Source: Ancylobacter radicis (GTDB lineage Bacteria; Pseudomonadota; Alphaproteobacteria; Rhizobiales; Xanthobacteraceae). From it: a stretch of DNA of 64,000 nucleotides. The DNA lies in assembly GCF_018449475.1 (NCBI RefSeq), contig NZ_JAHCQH010000014.1, positions 496,001-560,000 of the forward strand, written 5' to 3'. A program made the position numbers and the translations under genes. This document shows positions 16,256 to 24,740 of the stretch, piece by piece. Numbering within the stretch: position 1 is the stretch's first letter; every line of letters starts with the position of its first letter. Below the pieces are notes generated by a model. The model saw nothing but the letters and a program-made list of their open reading frames with translations. It was not told where the DNA came from and searched no databases.

Positions 16256-17398
16256 ATGCGCGTTGCGTCCATCTCCCTCGTGAAGAACGAAGCGGACATT
16301 ATCGAGTGCTTCGTCCGGCATAATCTGGCCTTCGTCGACAAGATGTTCATCATCGACGACCGCTCGTCCGACGCCACGCCAGAGATTTTGCGGCTTCTCC
16401 GCGACGAATTTCCCAATCTCGAAATCATAGACGACCAGTGGCGCGGCGGCATCGCGCAGGGACAGCGCACCACATGGCTGCTCCAGCACGCGCTGAAGGA
16501 ACAGGACTGGGACATCGTCACGGCGCTCGACGCGGATGAATTCATCGCCGCGACCAGCCGGCAGGAATTCGAGGAAGATCTCGCCGCCATCCCCTACGGC
16601 ATGGCCGGCGGCTTTTTCGAGACCTGCTATGTGGTGAGCCCGGACGACGATCCCGCGATCGTCGACCCGCTGGAGCGGCTGCACGCGCAGATCGACCGCA
16701 ACGCGCCGGTGCCGTTCAAGGCCATCGTCACCCGCGCGCTCAGCCGCAACGGCAACGTCTCCTACGATCCCGGCAATCACGGCGTCTGCTTCGAGGGCAA
16801 GTCGGTCGCCGTCTGGCCGCTGCCGCGCGTGCGGCTGGCGCATTTTCCGATCCGCTCGGCGGAGCACGCCGTCGTCAAGGCGCTCACCCATTATGTCGGC
16901 TGGAAGAGTTGCCACCGCTTCACGCCCGACCTCGCGCTGCATGTGATGCGCTGCATCGACATTCTGAAGCGGCAGCCGGAATTCAGCATCGCCCAGCGCG
17001 AGGAACTGATCGCCCAGTTCATCCCGGAAATGGCCGTCTGCGCGCGGGTCGAGCGGCGTTTCCTGGAACGGCGCGGTACCATGAAGTGGCCGGAACTCGC
17101 GCAGCGCCAGCCCTTTGCGCTGGTGGTCGGTCTGCTCGACGAACTGATTGGCCGCGTCACCTTCGGTGACCAATTGGCCCTCATCGGCAGTACCGGATGG
17201 TCCGAATCCGACCGGCTGCGCACGCTGATGGCGGAGCATCACGCGCTTCAGAATGAGCTGACAGACCTGCGACGGTCACGCTCCAAGCTGGCCGCCGCTT
17301 TTGCCCAAGTGCTCCGCGACAAGATGGCCCGCAAATTCCGCAAGCGCCGGCTCAGGATTCAGACCTTCCTTGCCCGCTGTCGCGGGGCCGGCGGCTAG
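16256..17398 (+). CDS. Glycosyltransferase family 2-like protein
   Basis: A 380-residue protein. The GT-A nucleotide-binding start VASISLVKNEADIIECFVRH is followed by FIIDDRSSDATPEIL and the metal-binding DADEF near residue 93. This matches the Glyco_tranf_2_4 group, often polysaccharide or envelope glycosyltransferases. The C-terminal 60 residues are a coiled-coil-like helix and a very basic tail (KMARKFRKRRLRIQ). The ATG at 16256 has AAGGA five bases upstream; ATGs at 16235 and 16250 are weaker. It lies alone between two repeats, opposite in strand to the gat genes. Confidence 0.85.
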   Translation: MRVASISLVKNEADIIECFVRHNLAFVDKMFIIDDRSSDATPEILRLLRDEFPNLEIIDDQWRGGIAQGQRTTWLLQHALKEQDWDIVTALDADEFIAATSRQEFEEDLAAIPYGMAGGFFETCYVVSPDDDPAIVDPLERLHAQIDRNAPVPFKAIVTRALSRNGNVSYDPGNHGVCFEGKSVAVWPLPRVRLAHFPIRSAEHAVVKALTHYVGWKSCHRFTPDLALHVMRCIDILKRQPEFSIAQREELIAQFIPEMAVCARVERRFLERRGTMKWPELAQRQPFALVVGLLDELIGRVTFGDQLALIGSTGWSESDRLRTLMAEHHALQNELTDLRRSRSKLAAAFAQVLRDKMARKFRKRRLRIQTFLARCRGAGG

Positions 17399-17399
17399 C

Positions 17400-17443
17400 G
17401 CATTTTCGAGCGAACCGGATTCCGGTTCGCGTGAAGCAAATGC
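17400..17443. repeat. Palindromic repeat with perfect 10-bp arms
   Basis: GCGAACCGGA (17410-17419) and TCCGGTTCGC (17421-17430) pair perfectly around one base, and GCATTT (17400-17405) pairs with AAATGC (17438-17443) outside. The whole starts two bases after the glycosyltransferase stop. The flank TGAAGCAAATGCGTCAGAAC resembles a repeat I recall as common between genes in Rhizobiales. It could also stop transcription from either side. Confidence 0.75.
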
Positions 17444-17476
17444 GTCAGAACAATAAGCTCCAGGCCGGGCGGCGCC

Positions 17477-17773
17477 CTACCCCAGCCGCTCGTTCTCGTA
17501 AGCGACCACCCACTCGATCAGCACGCGCCAGAGCTTCTCGGCGAGTTCCGGCGGCAGGCCGCGGGTTTCGGCCTGCGCCATCACCTTCTCGACCACGTCC
17601 TCGACCCGCTCGGGCAGCAGCGCGGCGAGGCCCTCGGCCTGTTTCACCGCGATGACGTGCTTGACCACCTCGAAGCGGCGGGCGAGCAATTCGACCATCT
17701 GCGCGTCGATGGCGTCGATCTGCGCCCGGAAGGGCGCGAGCGCGCGCTCGTTCTCGGGGAGCATCCGCGCCAT
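17477..17773 (-). CDS. Chorismate mutase, AroQ class
   Basis: A 98-residue all-helical mutase that converts chorismate to prephenate for Phe and Tyr synthesis. The AroQ pattern is clear: FRAQIDAIDAQMVELLARRFEVVKHV, with active-site Arg and Lys in the first helix and K in VKQAEGL, then a C-terminal helix with LIEWVVAYENERL. The ATG at 17773 shares its A with the gatA stop (TGATG), so it is translated by coupling with gatA. Two further in-frame starts exist upstream inside gatA. The pairing of a shikimate-branch enzyme with tRNA amidotransferase genes is unexpected but may be only positional. Confidence 0.9.
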   Translation of the reverse strand: MARMLPENERALAPFRAQIDAIDAQMVELLARRFEVVKHVIAVKQAEGLAALLPERVEDVVEKVMAQAETRGLPPELAEKLWRVLIEWVVAYENERLG

Positions 17774-19254
17774 CACAGCCACCATTTCTCCGGGATCTCG
17801 AAGCGGCCCGCCGCGTCCTCGATCACCTGCCCGAGCGCGAACAAATGCTGCTCCTCGAACGGTCGGCCGATGAGCTGGAGGCCGAGCGGCAGCCCCTCGG
17901 AGGACAGCCCGGCCGGCACCGAAATGCCCGGCAGGCCGGCCATGTTCAGCGTCACCGTGAACACGTCCTGCAGATACATCTCCACCGGGTCGGCGCCGGA
18001 CTTCTCGCCGATGCCGAAGGCGGGCGACGGGGTGGCGGGGGCGAGCACGGCGTCGACCCCTTCCGCGAACACGGTCTCGAAGTCGCGCTTGATCAGCGTG
18101 CGGACCTGCTGCGCCTTGAGGTAATAGGCGTCGTAATAGCCGGCCGAGAGCACATAGGTGCCGATCATGATGCGCCGGCGCACTTCCGCGCCGAAGCCGC
18201 TCGCGCGGGTCTTCTCATACATTTCGACGATGTCGCGGCCGGCCACCCGCTCGCCATAGCGCACGCCGTCATAGCGGGCGAGGTTCGAGGAAGCCTCGGC
18301 CAGCGCCACAATGTAATAGGCCGGCAGGGCGTATTTGGTGTGCGGCAGGCTGATCTCGACGATCTCCGCCCCGGCCTCGCGCAGCATGTCGGCGCCCTTG
18401 TCCCACAGCGCGGCGATCTCGGCCGACATGCCGTCGACGCGGTACTCGCGGGGGATGCCGATGCGCTTGCCCTTCACCGAGCCGCCGCAGGACTGCTGAT
18501 AATCCGGCACCGGCAGGTCGACGCTGGTCGAATCCTTGGCATCATGCCCGGCCATGGCGCGCAGCAGCAGCGCCGCGTCATTCACCGAGCGGGCGATCGG
18601 CCCGGCCTGGTCGAGCGAGGAGGCATAGGCGACGATGCCCCAGCGCGAGCAGCGGCCATAGGTCGGCTTGATGCCGACCGTGCCGGTGAAGGCCGCCGGC
18701 TGGCGGATCGAGCCGCCGGTGTCGGTGCCCGCCGCGCCGGCCGCCAGATGCGCCGCCACCGCCGCCGCCGAACCGCCGGAGGAACCGCCGGGAACCAGCG
18801 GCTGGGACGAGCCCTTGCGCCGCCAGGGGTTCACGGTCGGGCCGAAGGCGCTCGATTCTGTGGACGAGCCCATGGCGAACTCGTCCTGATTCAGCTTGCC
18901 CAGCAGCACCGCGCCGGCCTGCCAGAGATTGGCGGTCACGCTCGATTCATAGGGCGGGACGAAGTTCTTGAGGATGTTGGAGCCGGCCGTGGTGCGCACG
19001 CCGTCCACGGCGTAATTGTCCTTCACCCCGAGCGGGATGCCCTCCAGCGGCCCGGCCTCGCCCTTGGCGATCCGGTCGTCGCTGGCCTTGGCCATCGCCA
19101 GCGCCTTGTCGGGCGTGGTCAGCACATAGGCGTTGAGCGCGCCGGCCGTCTCGATCGCGCCGAGATAGGCGGTGGTGAGCTCGGTGGCGGTGAAATGGCC
19201 CTGCGCCAGCCCTTCGCGGGCGGCGGTGATGGTGAGGCGGGTGAGATCGGTCAT
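17773..19254 (-). CDS. gatA: Aspartyl/glutamyl-tRNA amidotransferase subunit A
   Basis: A 493-residue amidase subunit of GatCAB that releases ammonia from glutamine. The amidase-signature triad is present: Lys in PLGVKDN, cis-Ser in [13 protein letters not shown] and nucleophile Ser in [12 protein letters not shown]. Full length, beginning [16 protein letters not shown]. It follows gatC after five bases and its stop overlaps the chorismate mutase start. The frame continuing upstream of 19254 overlaps gatC and is not used. Works with gatB at 12212-13705. Confidence 0.97.
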   Translation of the reverse strand: MTDLTRLTITAAREGLAQGHFTATELTTAYLGAIETAGALNAYVLTTPDKALAMAKASDDRIAKGEAGPLEGIPLGVKDNYAVDGVRTTAGSNILKNFVPPYESSVTANLWQAGAVLLGKLNQDEFAMGSSTESSAFGPTVNPWRRKGSSQPLVPGGSSGGSAAAVAAHLAAGAAGTDTGGSIRQPAAFTGTVGIKPTYGRCSRWGIVAYASSLDQAGPIARSVNDAALLLRAMAGHDAKDSTSVDLPVPDYQQSCGGSVKGKRIGIPREYRVDGMSAEIAALWDKGADMLREAGAEIVEISLPHTKYALPAYYIVALAEASSNLARYDGVRYGERVAGRDIVEMYEKTRASGFGAEVRRRIMIGTYVLSAGYYDAYYLKAQQVRTLIKRDFETVFAEGVDAVLAPATPSPAFGIGEKSGADPVEMYLQDVFTVTLNMAGLPGISVPAGLSSEGLPLGLQLIGRPFEEQHLFALGQVIEDAAGRFEIPEKWWL

Positions 19255-19259
19255 GGCGC

Positions 19260-19547
19260 TCACTCCACCACTTTCGGCACGGCGAAGAAGCCGTCCTCGC
19301 CCAGCGGGGCGTTGGCCAGCACGCGCTCGGGATAGAAGCCGTCGGTGACGACATCCGCGCGCAGCGGCAGCGTCATCGGAATCACGCTGGTCATCGGCTC
19401 GACGCCGGTGGTGTCCACCTCGCCGAGTTGTTCCACGAAGGCGAGGATGGCGTTGAGTTCGCCCTGGAGGTGGTTCACCTCCTCCTCCGTCACGGCGATG
19501 CGCGAAAGATGCGCCACTCGCCGGACCGTCGCCAGATCGACCGACAT
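19260..19547 (-). CDS. gatC: Aspartyl/glutamyl-tRNA amidotransferase subunit C
   Basis: A 95-residue small subunit that wraps around GatA and stabilises the GatCAB complex. It begins [19 protein letters not shown], the standard GatC start, and ends with the [15 protein letters not shown] tail. The ATG at 19547 fits the family; a GTG four codons upstream (19559) is an alternative. First gene of the gatC-gatA-chorismate mutase operon. Confidence 0.96.
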   Translation of the reverse strand: MSVDLATVRRVAHLSRIAVTEEEVNHLQGELNAILAFVEQLGEVDTTGVEPMTSVIPMTLPLRADVVTDGFYPERVLANAPLGEDGFFAVPKVVE

Positions 19548-19711
19548 CCGAAATCCCACTCAACGAGAACTGATGCGCGCCCTATAGCAGGCGGGCACGG
19601 CGCCCCGCAACGCACGGCACCACCAATCACGGAATTGGCGCGGAAACGAAAATGGCCCGCGCGTGGTGCGCGCGGGCCATGGCAGAAGCGTCGCCGTCAC
19701 GGGCGCCGCGA

Positions 19712-20008
19712 TCAGGAGCGGGCCAGCTCCAGGCACTTGCCGGCGGCTTCCGCATTGGTGCGGGCATTGCCACGGTCGATCTTGCCGGACATGGCGAGCG
19801 AGCGCGTGGTGTTGGTGATGGCGGTGCGCAGGTCGCCGCTGGCGCTGCCGACGCCGGCATAGATGGCCTGGCCGTCAGCGTTGAGGCTGGCCGCGCAGGC
19901 ATCGCCCGCCGCCTTGTCGGCCATGGCCACCGAGCCGGCGGCGAGGAACAGGACGAGGCCGGCGGCGGTCGCCGCGCAGGCCAGGGGGGCGCGCTTGAGA
20001 ATGCTCAT
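19712..20008 (-). CDS. Small exported helical protein, hypothetical
   Basis: A 98-residue precursor. A signal peptide (MSILKRAPLACAATAAGLVLF, cleaved near VAMA) precedes a mature domain of about 68 residues with two cysteines (DACAAS and GKCLEL) that could form a disulfide. AAGGAGA stands seven bases before the ATG. It follows a second small exported-protein gene on the same strand, and the pair may be one transcript. I do not recognise the family; similar small periplasmic proteins are common in Rhizobiales. Confidence 0.7.
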   Translation of the reverse strand: MSILKRAPLACAATAAGLVLFLAAGSVAMADKAAGDACAASLNADGQAIYAGVGSASGDLRTAITNTTRSLAMSGKIDRGNARTNAEAAGKCLELARS

Positions 20009-20034
20009 GAATGTTCTCCTTGGATAAAGATGGG

Positions 20035-20373
20035 TCAGCGCAGGCCCGGCCGGTTGACCGGTCCGCCGCCATTGACGCCGGGGCCGGGACGGGCCACCGC
20101 GCGCGCTGCCGGAGCACCGACAACGCCGACACCGGGGGCACCGACACCGGGAGCGCCGACACCGCCGACGCAGCCGACCGGGTAGCCGGGCCGCGTGCAA
20201 TAGACAGCCGCCCGGGCCGCCGGAGCCGCCCGCACCACGCAGCCGACCGGCACGCCGGGGCCCGTGCAATAGATCACCGCCGCCTCAGCGCCGGCCGATG
20301 GAAGCACGCTGAACGACGCCGCAGCGCAGGCCGCGAGGACGAAACCCCGAAGGGATAAAGCGAATCCGGTCAT
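20035..20373 (-). CDS. Small exported protein with YCTxPGxPVGCV repeats
   Basis: A 112-residue precursor with a signal peptide ending near AEAA. The mature part opens with two copies of a 12-residue motif, YCTGPGVPVGCV and YCTRPGYPVGCV, separated by an Ala/Arg spacer. A low-complexity Gly/Ala/Pro/Val tail with GAPGVGAPGVG follows. Each motif has two cysteines, suggesting small disulfide loops. AAGGAGG stands five bases before the ATG. Function unknown; the pattern suggests a secreted or envelope structural peptide. Confidence 0.65.
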   Translation of the reverse strand: MTGFALSLRGFVLAACAAASFSVLPSAGAEAAVIYCTGPGVPVGCVVRAAPAARAAVYCTRPGYPVGCVGGVGAPGVGAPGVGVVGAPAARAVARPGPGVNGGGPVNRPGLR

Positions 20374-20509
20374 GTCGCCTCCTTAATGTTGACATCACGG
20401 AACGGAAGCGGCGCGATAATGCAATCCCGGGTACACTCGGCAATGTCGATTATTGGTCGGATTCGCAGCCCCCGATCCACCTACCTCCGCAGCCGGACCG
20501 AGAAGCGTG

Positions 20510-21442
20510 ATGCCGCCTGCCTTCGCCACCGCCCGCCCCCGTGCCGATCACGAAAGCGCCATCGCGCCGGAACTGGCCGCGCTGATCGCCGAAGAAGCGG
20601 AGGAGCGCGCGCGCCTGCGCTCCCATCCCACCTTTGCCGAGATGGCGGGCGCGGCGGCGCGCAATATCGGGGGGCATTATCGCGGCGATGTGCTGCTCAC
20701 CCGCATGCTGAACGACCGGGGCCGCATCACCCTTGCGCTGCTGATGCTGAGCATGGACCTCGAATCCGATCCCGGCGCGCCGGGCCTCACCTCGGGGCGG
20801 CTGAAGACCGAGGCGGTGGCGCTCGGCCTGTGCAGCCCCGGCCGCGTCACCGCGATTCTCGCCGCCTGCCGCCTGCTGGGACTGGTCGCCCCCGCGCCGG
20901 ATGCCGACCGGCGCCGGCACCGCCTCGTCGTCACGCCGCGGCTGATGGAGATTCACAAGGAACGCTGGCGCGCCATGCTGGGCGCCATGGGGCCGGCGCT
21001 GCCGGAGGGCGGGCGGGCGCTGGCCCATCTCGACGACCCGCGCTTTCTCGAAGCCTTCGTCACCACCCTGCTGGCGCCGCTGCGCGCCGGCTGGCGAATC
21101 GTCACCGATGTCCCCTGCCTCGAACTCTTCGCCGATCGCGATGGCGGGCTGATGGTGGCCTTCTGCCTGTTCGACGCCGCCAACGGGCAGACGCCGCTCA
21201 GCGTGGCGCATCTGGCCCGCGAATGCCGCATCTCCCGCTCGCATGTGATGGACATGCTGCGGGCGGCCGCCGAGGCCGGGCTGGTGCGCCGGCTCGCCGG
21301 GCGGGGAAGCGCGGAAGGCGGCGTTATCGCCGAGCCGGCGCTGATCGCGGCGATGGAAACCCTGCTCGCCGCCGCTCTGGTGCGTCAGGCCCGCGCCGCC
21401 CGCGCCGGCCTCGCCGCGGTCGGCCAGGCCGAAATGGCATAG
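20510..21442 (+). CDS. Winged-helix transcriptional regulator-like protein with two wHTH segments
   Basis: A 310-residue soluble protein. Two segments look like winged helices. One near residues 95-130 has SGRLKTEAVALGLCSPGRVTAI followed by LRLLG-type turns; the other near 235-270 has LSVAHLARECRISRSHVMDM, then AAEAGLVRRL. No enzymatic motif was seen. The ATG at 20510 was taken because the frame further upstream (20453) adds only a Pro/Ser-rich stretch. A TTGACA at 20389 and GATAAT at 20415 lie upstream, but 20 bp apart, longer than usual. It stands alone and its target is unknown. Confidence 0.6.
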   Translation: MPPAFATARPRADHESAIAPELAALIAEEAEERARLRSHPTFAEMAGAAARNIGGHYRGDVLLTRMLNDRGRITLALLMLSMDLESDPGAPGLTSGRLKTEAVALGLCSPGRVTAILAACRLLGLVAPAPDADRRRHRLVVTPRLMEIHKERWRAMLGAMGPALPEGGRALAHLDDPRFLEAFVTTLLAPLRAGWRIVTDVPCLELFADRDGGLMVAFCLFDAANGQTPLSVAHLARECRISRSHVMDMLRAAAEAGLVRRLAGRGSAEGGVIAEPALIAAMETLLAAALVRQARAARAGLAAVGQAEMA

Positions 21443-21474
21443 ACAGGCGGGCCGGGGGAACGGCCCGCAGCCTC

Positions 21475-22179
21475 TCAGAGCCGGGCGAAATCCGTCGCGA
21501 CGCCGATTTCCGGCACCACCACCGTCGCCTCCTCGCCGACCAGCGCGACAAAGCGGTCGGCATTCGGCTCCAGCAGGCCGAAGGTGGCGTAATGGGCGGG
21601 GATGATGGTCAGCCCGCCGAGATAGCGCGTCACCGCCAGCGCCGCCGTCTCCGGCCCCATGGTGAAGCGGTCGCCGATCGGCATGATCGCCACGTCCGGC
21701 CGGTGGATCTCGGCGATCAGCGCCATGTCGGAGAAGATGTCGGTATCGCCCATGTGCCAGAGCGTCGGCTCGCCCGGCGCCTTGACGATCAGCCCGTTGG
21801 CATTGCCGAGATAGACCGAGGCGCCGTCCATCATCATCCCGGAGGAATGGTCGGCCCGGACCATGCTGACGGTAAAGCCGTCGAGATGGATGGTGCCGCC
21901 GGTGTTCATCATCTCCAGCTTTTCCACCCCGTGGGAGCCGAGCCAGGACGCGAGGTCGGCATTGGCCACCACCGTCGCGCCGGTTGCCCGCGCGATCGCC
22001 ACCGTGTCGCCGACATGATCGCCATGGCCATGGGTGAGCAGGATGTGGCTCACCCCCGCGCTCGCCGCCTCCACCGTGCCGGTGAAGGACGGGTTGCCGG
22101 TCAGGAAGGGGTCGATCAGGACCACCTTGCCGGCGAACTCCAGACGAAACGCGGCGTGGCCGTACCAGGTGATCTTCAT
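21475..22179 (-). CDS. Metal-dependent hydrolase, UPF0173 (beta-lactamase fold)
   Basis: A 234-residue cytosolic metallo-hydrolase. The metal-binding THGHGDH motif lies near residue 50, a second histidine in RADHSSG, an Asp in HMGDTD and the last His in PAHYATFG, so the dinuclear site is complete. It begins [11 protein letters not shown], the usual UPF0173 start (family of YtkL). GGGAGA stands six bases upstream; the longer frame upstream is rejected. The natural substrate of this family is not known. It lies upstream of the MFS gene on the same strand in a conserved neighbourhood near ruvX. Confidence 0.92.
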   Translation of the reverse strand: MKITWYGHAAFRLEFAGKVVLIDPFLTGNPSFTGTVEAASAGVSHILLTHGHGDHVGDTVAIARATGATVVANADLASWLGSHGVEKLEMMNTGGTIHLDGFTVSMVRADHSSGMMMDGASVYLGNANGLIVKAPGEPTLWHMGDTDIFSDMALIAEIHRPDVAIMPIGDRFTMGPETAALAVTRYLGGLTIIPAHYATFGLLEPNADRFVALVGEEATVVVPEIGVATDFARL

Positions 22180-22262
22180 CGGGTTCTCCCTGCGGATGAC
22201 GGCGGCAAGATAGTGCGCCATCGCGGAGGTACAAGGCGGTGCCGATGCGGCAAGGCCGGGAT

Positions 22263-23528
22263 TCAGGCGGCGCGTCGGCTGGCAGCCTGCGCCGCCACCG
22301 CGACCCCGATCGCCACCAGCATCCATCCCCCCGCCGTCAGGAAGGTCAGGCGCATCCCGGACGCGATGGCCCCTGCCGTAGCCTGCGCGAAGGCGTCGGT
22401 TCCCACGCCGAACGCGAACAGCGCGCCCATCGCCGAGGCCCCGGCGATCAGGCCGATATTGCGAAAGAGATTGAGCAGACCGGAAACGGTGCCACGCCGC
22501 TCGCCGGCGACATGCGCCAGCGCGGCGGTGTTGTTGGCCGCCTGAAAAAGCTGGTAGCCCGGCGTCAACACGGCGATGGCGAGCACATAGCCGGGAAGGC
22601 CGATGCCGTTCGGCAGAAACGCCAGCAGGAACGCACCCGCCGCCAGCAGGGCGAGGCCAAGGCCGAGCACGCGCACGGGCCCCCAGCCGTCAACCAGCCA
22701 GCCCGACGGAACCCCGCTGAAAATGGAGATGACCGGGCCCACCGCCATGACCAGCCCGACCTGCGGCGCCGTCAGGCCCAGACCGGCGCCAAGATAGAAC
22801 GGGCCGACCACCAGCGTCGTCATCATGACGGCGGCGACCAGAAGGTTGACGAGCAGAGTGGGCACGAGGCGCCGGTCCATGACCGAGCGCAACGTGGGGG
22901 AAGACGAGGTTGACCTTCCGGGCGCCCCCGGCAGCAGGAGGACGGCCAGCGCGAAGGCGACCGCCGCCAGCGGCACCTGCACCCAGAAGACGCTGCGCCA
23001 GCCCGCCATCGGAATCAGCACCCCGCCCAGCGCCGGGCCGAGCGCCATGCCCAGCGCCGACACCGTGCCGAGCAGGCCCATGGCCCGGCCGACACGGGCC
23101 TCGCCCGCCGTCTGGCGCATCATGGCCATGGAGAGCGTCATCAGAAAGGCCGCGCCGATGCCTTGCAAGGCCCGCGCAGCGATCAGCAGCCCGAGGCTCG
23201 GCGCCAGCGCGCAGAGCAGGGAGGCGACGGCGAACAGGGCAAGACCCGCCACCAGCATGGGCTTCAGCCCGTGACGGTCGCCGAGCCGCCCCGCGATCAC
23301 CACCGTCACCGTCAGCGCCACGAGATAGGCGACCACCACCGCCTGCACATGGGCGAACGGGGCCGGGAAGGCCTCGGCCAGTGCCGGCAGGGCGATATTG
23401 GCGATGCCGATGCCGAGCGAGCCCAGCAGCATCGCCAGGGCCAGCGTGGCCGTGACCCCGGCCGGCGCACCGCCGGCCTCCCGCACATCCGCCTGTCGTA
23501 CATCCGCCGGCTGCAAATCCTGCTGCAT
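22263..23528 (-). CDS. MFS drug/solute efflux transporter
   Basis: A 421-residue major facilitator with about 12 membrane segments. MFS motif A is seen as [13 protein letters not shown] near residue 80, and an [11 protein letters not shown] segment typical of drug:H+ antiporters follows. The first segment has [12 protein letters not shown] as in DHA-type pumps. The N-terminal 25 residues are polar. The ATG at 23528 was chosen over a GTG one codon upstream. It is divergent from a MerR gene, with a MerR/SoxR-type operator in the gap, so it is probably an inducible pump for a redox-active or aromatic compound. The substrate is inferred only loosely. Confidence 0.88.
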   Translation of the reverse strand: MQQDLQPADVRQADVREAGGAPAGVTATLALAMLLGSLGIGIANIALPALAEAFPAPFAHVQAVVVAYLVALTVTVVIAGRLGDRHGLKPMLVAGLALFAVASLLCALAPSLGLLIAARALQGIGAAFLMTLSMAMMRQTAGEARVGRAMGLLGTVSALGMALGPALGGVLIPMAGWRSVFWVQVPLAAVAFALAVLLLPGAPGRSTSSSPTLRSVMDRRLVPTLLVNLLVAAVMMTTLVVGPFYLGAGLGLTAPQVGLVMAVGPVISIFSGVPSGWLVDGWGPVRVLGLGLALLAAGAFLLAFLPNGIGLPGYVLAIAVLTPGYQLFQAANNTAALAHVAGERRGTVSGLLNLFRNIGLIAGASAMGALFAFGVGTDAFAQATAGAIASGMRLTFLTAGGWMLVAIGVAVAAQAASRRAA

Positions 23529-23570
23529 CACCCTCGCCCCTTGTCACAACTTTGGTTCGCGCGCAGGCTG

Positions 23571-23597
23571 CCACTTCAAGTCGAGTTGAGGTCAAGC
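23571..23597 (-). promoter_or_regulatory. SoxR/MerR-type operator and promoter of the MFS gene
   Basis: CTTCAAGTCGAGTTGAGG (23574-23591) is a near-perfect dyad that resembles the SoxR box. On the minus strand TTGACC (23595-23590) forms a -35 overlapping it, and the dyad fills the spacer toward the MFS gene as in MerR-regulated promoters. The -10 that a 19-bp spacer would give (CAGCCT) is weak. The dyad ends seven bases before the merR ATG. Confidence 0.6.
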
Positions 23598-24041
23598 ATG
23601 AAGTTTCTGGATATCGGGGAGGTCGCCGAGCGGAGCGGAATAAAGCCCTCGGCGCTGCGCTATTACGAGGAGGCCGGGCTGATTTCCTCGGTCGCCCGGC
23701 ACGGCCTGCGCCGGCAGTTCCCGCCGGAGGTGCTGGTCCAGCTCAAGCTCATCGCCATGGGCAAGGCCGCCGGCTTCTCGCTCGACCAGATCGCCGGCAT
23801 GTTCGGCGCGAACGGGGAGCCGAACCTGCCGCGCGATGCGCTCCACGCGCAGGCCGACACGATCGACCAGAGGATCCGAGAGCTGACGGCCCTGCGCGAC
23901 ACGCTGCGCCACGTCGCCGACTGCCCGGCCCCCTCGCACATGGAGTGCTCGACCTTTCGCCGGCTGCTCGAGGTCGCCGGCACGCGCGGGAGAAGCCGGG
24001 CGACCGGCAACCGGCCGAAAGGGGGGCGACGGCCTCTGTGA
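23598..24041 (+). CDS. MerR family transcriptional regulator
   Basis: A 147-residue regulator with an N-terminal MerR winged helix (FLDIGEVAERSGIKPSALRYYEEAGLI, residues 3-29) and a dimerisation coiled coil (about 80-110). Near the C-terminus C-P-A-P-S-H-M-E-C is a C-x7-C pair. This spacing is found in CueR-type copper sensors, while the four clustered cysteines of the SoxR iron-sulfur site are missing. The basic tail is unusual. It probably controls the divergent MFS pump and itself. The inducer may be a metal, thiol-reactive or hydrophobic compound. Confidence 0.9.
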   Translation: MKFLDIGEVAERSGIKPSALRYYEEAGLISSVARHGLRRQFPPEVLVQLKLIAMGKAAGFSLDQIAGMFGANGEPNLPRDALHAQADTIDQRIRELTALRDTLRHVADCPAPSHMECSTFRRLLEVAGTRGRSRATGNRPKGGRRPL

Positions 24042-24240
24042 CGGGCCGAGTCAGGCGACGGCGACAGGCCCTCTGGCGGGCTCCCGAGCGGTCCCCCGGC
24101 CGCCGCGTGGCCTCACACGACGCGGATGCGCCTCACTGGCCTGATCGTCCACCTCACTGCACTGACACTCCGGTCATCCGGCTGTCCGCGAAGCTGTGCC
24201 GTGGCGCCCGGCGCGGCGGCGTGCTAGGCCCCTTCCCGCC

Positions 24241-24723
24241 ATGCCTGCACCCATCCTCAGCATCGTCGACGCCGCCCCTCTCCTGCCCCCGCGCGGTGGG
24301 CTGATCGGGCTCGATCTCGGCACCAAGACCATCGGCGTCGCCTCGTCCGACCCCGACCGACGCCTCGCGGCGGGGGTGGAAACCATTGCCCGCAAACAGT
24401 TTACGCCGGATGCGCAGCGAATTCTCTCGCTCGCCAGCGCCCGCCACGCCGCCGGTTTCGTGCTTGGCCTGCCGGTCAACATGGACGGTTCGGAAGGCCC
24501 GCGCGCCCAGTCCAGCCGCGCCTTCGCCCGCAATCTGGCCAAGCTCACCGAGCTGCCCATCGTGCTGTGGGACGAGCGCCTGTCCACCGCCGCCGTGGAG
24601 CGCGACATGCTCGCCATGGATATGAGCCGCGCCCGCCGCGCCGAAGTGGTGGACCAGCAAGCCGCCACCTTCATCCTCCAGGGGGCGCTCGACCGGCTGC
24701 GCTTCCTCGCCGAAAACGACTGA
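24241..24723 (+). CDS. ruvX: Putative pre-16S rRNA nuclease / Holliday junction resolvase YqgF
   Basis: A 160-residue RNase H-fold nuclease. The first acidic strand is seen as LIGLDLGTKTIGVASSD near residue 22; the second, GFVLGLPVNMDGSEGPRA, and third, LPIVLWDERLSTAAVE, follow, with a final acidic residue in AEVVDQQAA. Family work supports a role in 16S rRNA 5' end maturation. The ATG at 24241 is preferred; 15 codons further upstream would add an Arg-rich stretch. Followed after 17 bases by an AEC carrier gene. Confidence 0.93.
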   Translation: MPAPILSIVDAAPLLPPRGGLIGLDLGTKTIGVASSDPDRRLAAGVETIARKQFTPDAQRILSLASARHAAGFVLGLPVNMDGSEGPRAQSSRAFARNLAKLTELPIVLWDERLSTAAVERDMLAMDMSRARRAEVVDQQAATFILQGALDRLRFLAEND

Positions 24724-24740
24724 TCTGACAGGTACTTGAC

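Noticed and set aside
17400-17443. Possible CRISPR or IS end
   Set aside because: A single inverted repeat without spacers, repeats in series or transposase; treated as an intergenic palindrome.
20389-20420. TTGACA...GATAAT as the promoter of the two-wing regulator
   Set aside because: Good hexamers but a 20-bp spacer, too long for a standard sigma-70 promoter; mentioned only in the gene entry.
20450-22234. 594-codon minus-strand frame across the regulator and metallo-hydrolase
   Set aside because: It crosses two real genes and their gap, and reads as out-of-frame translation of the THGHGDH hydrolase in part.
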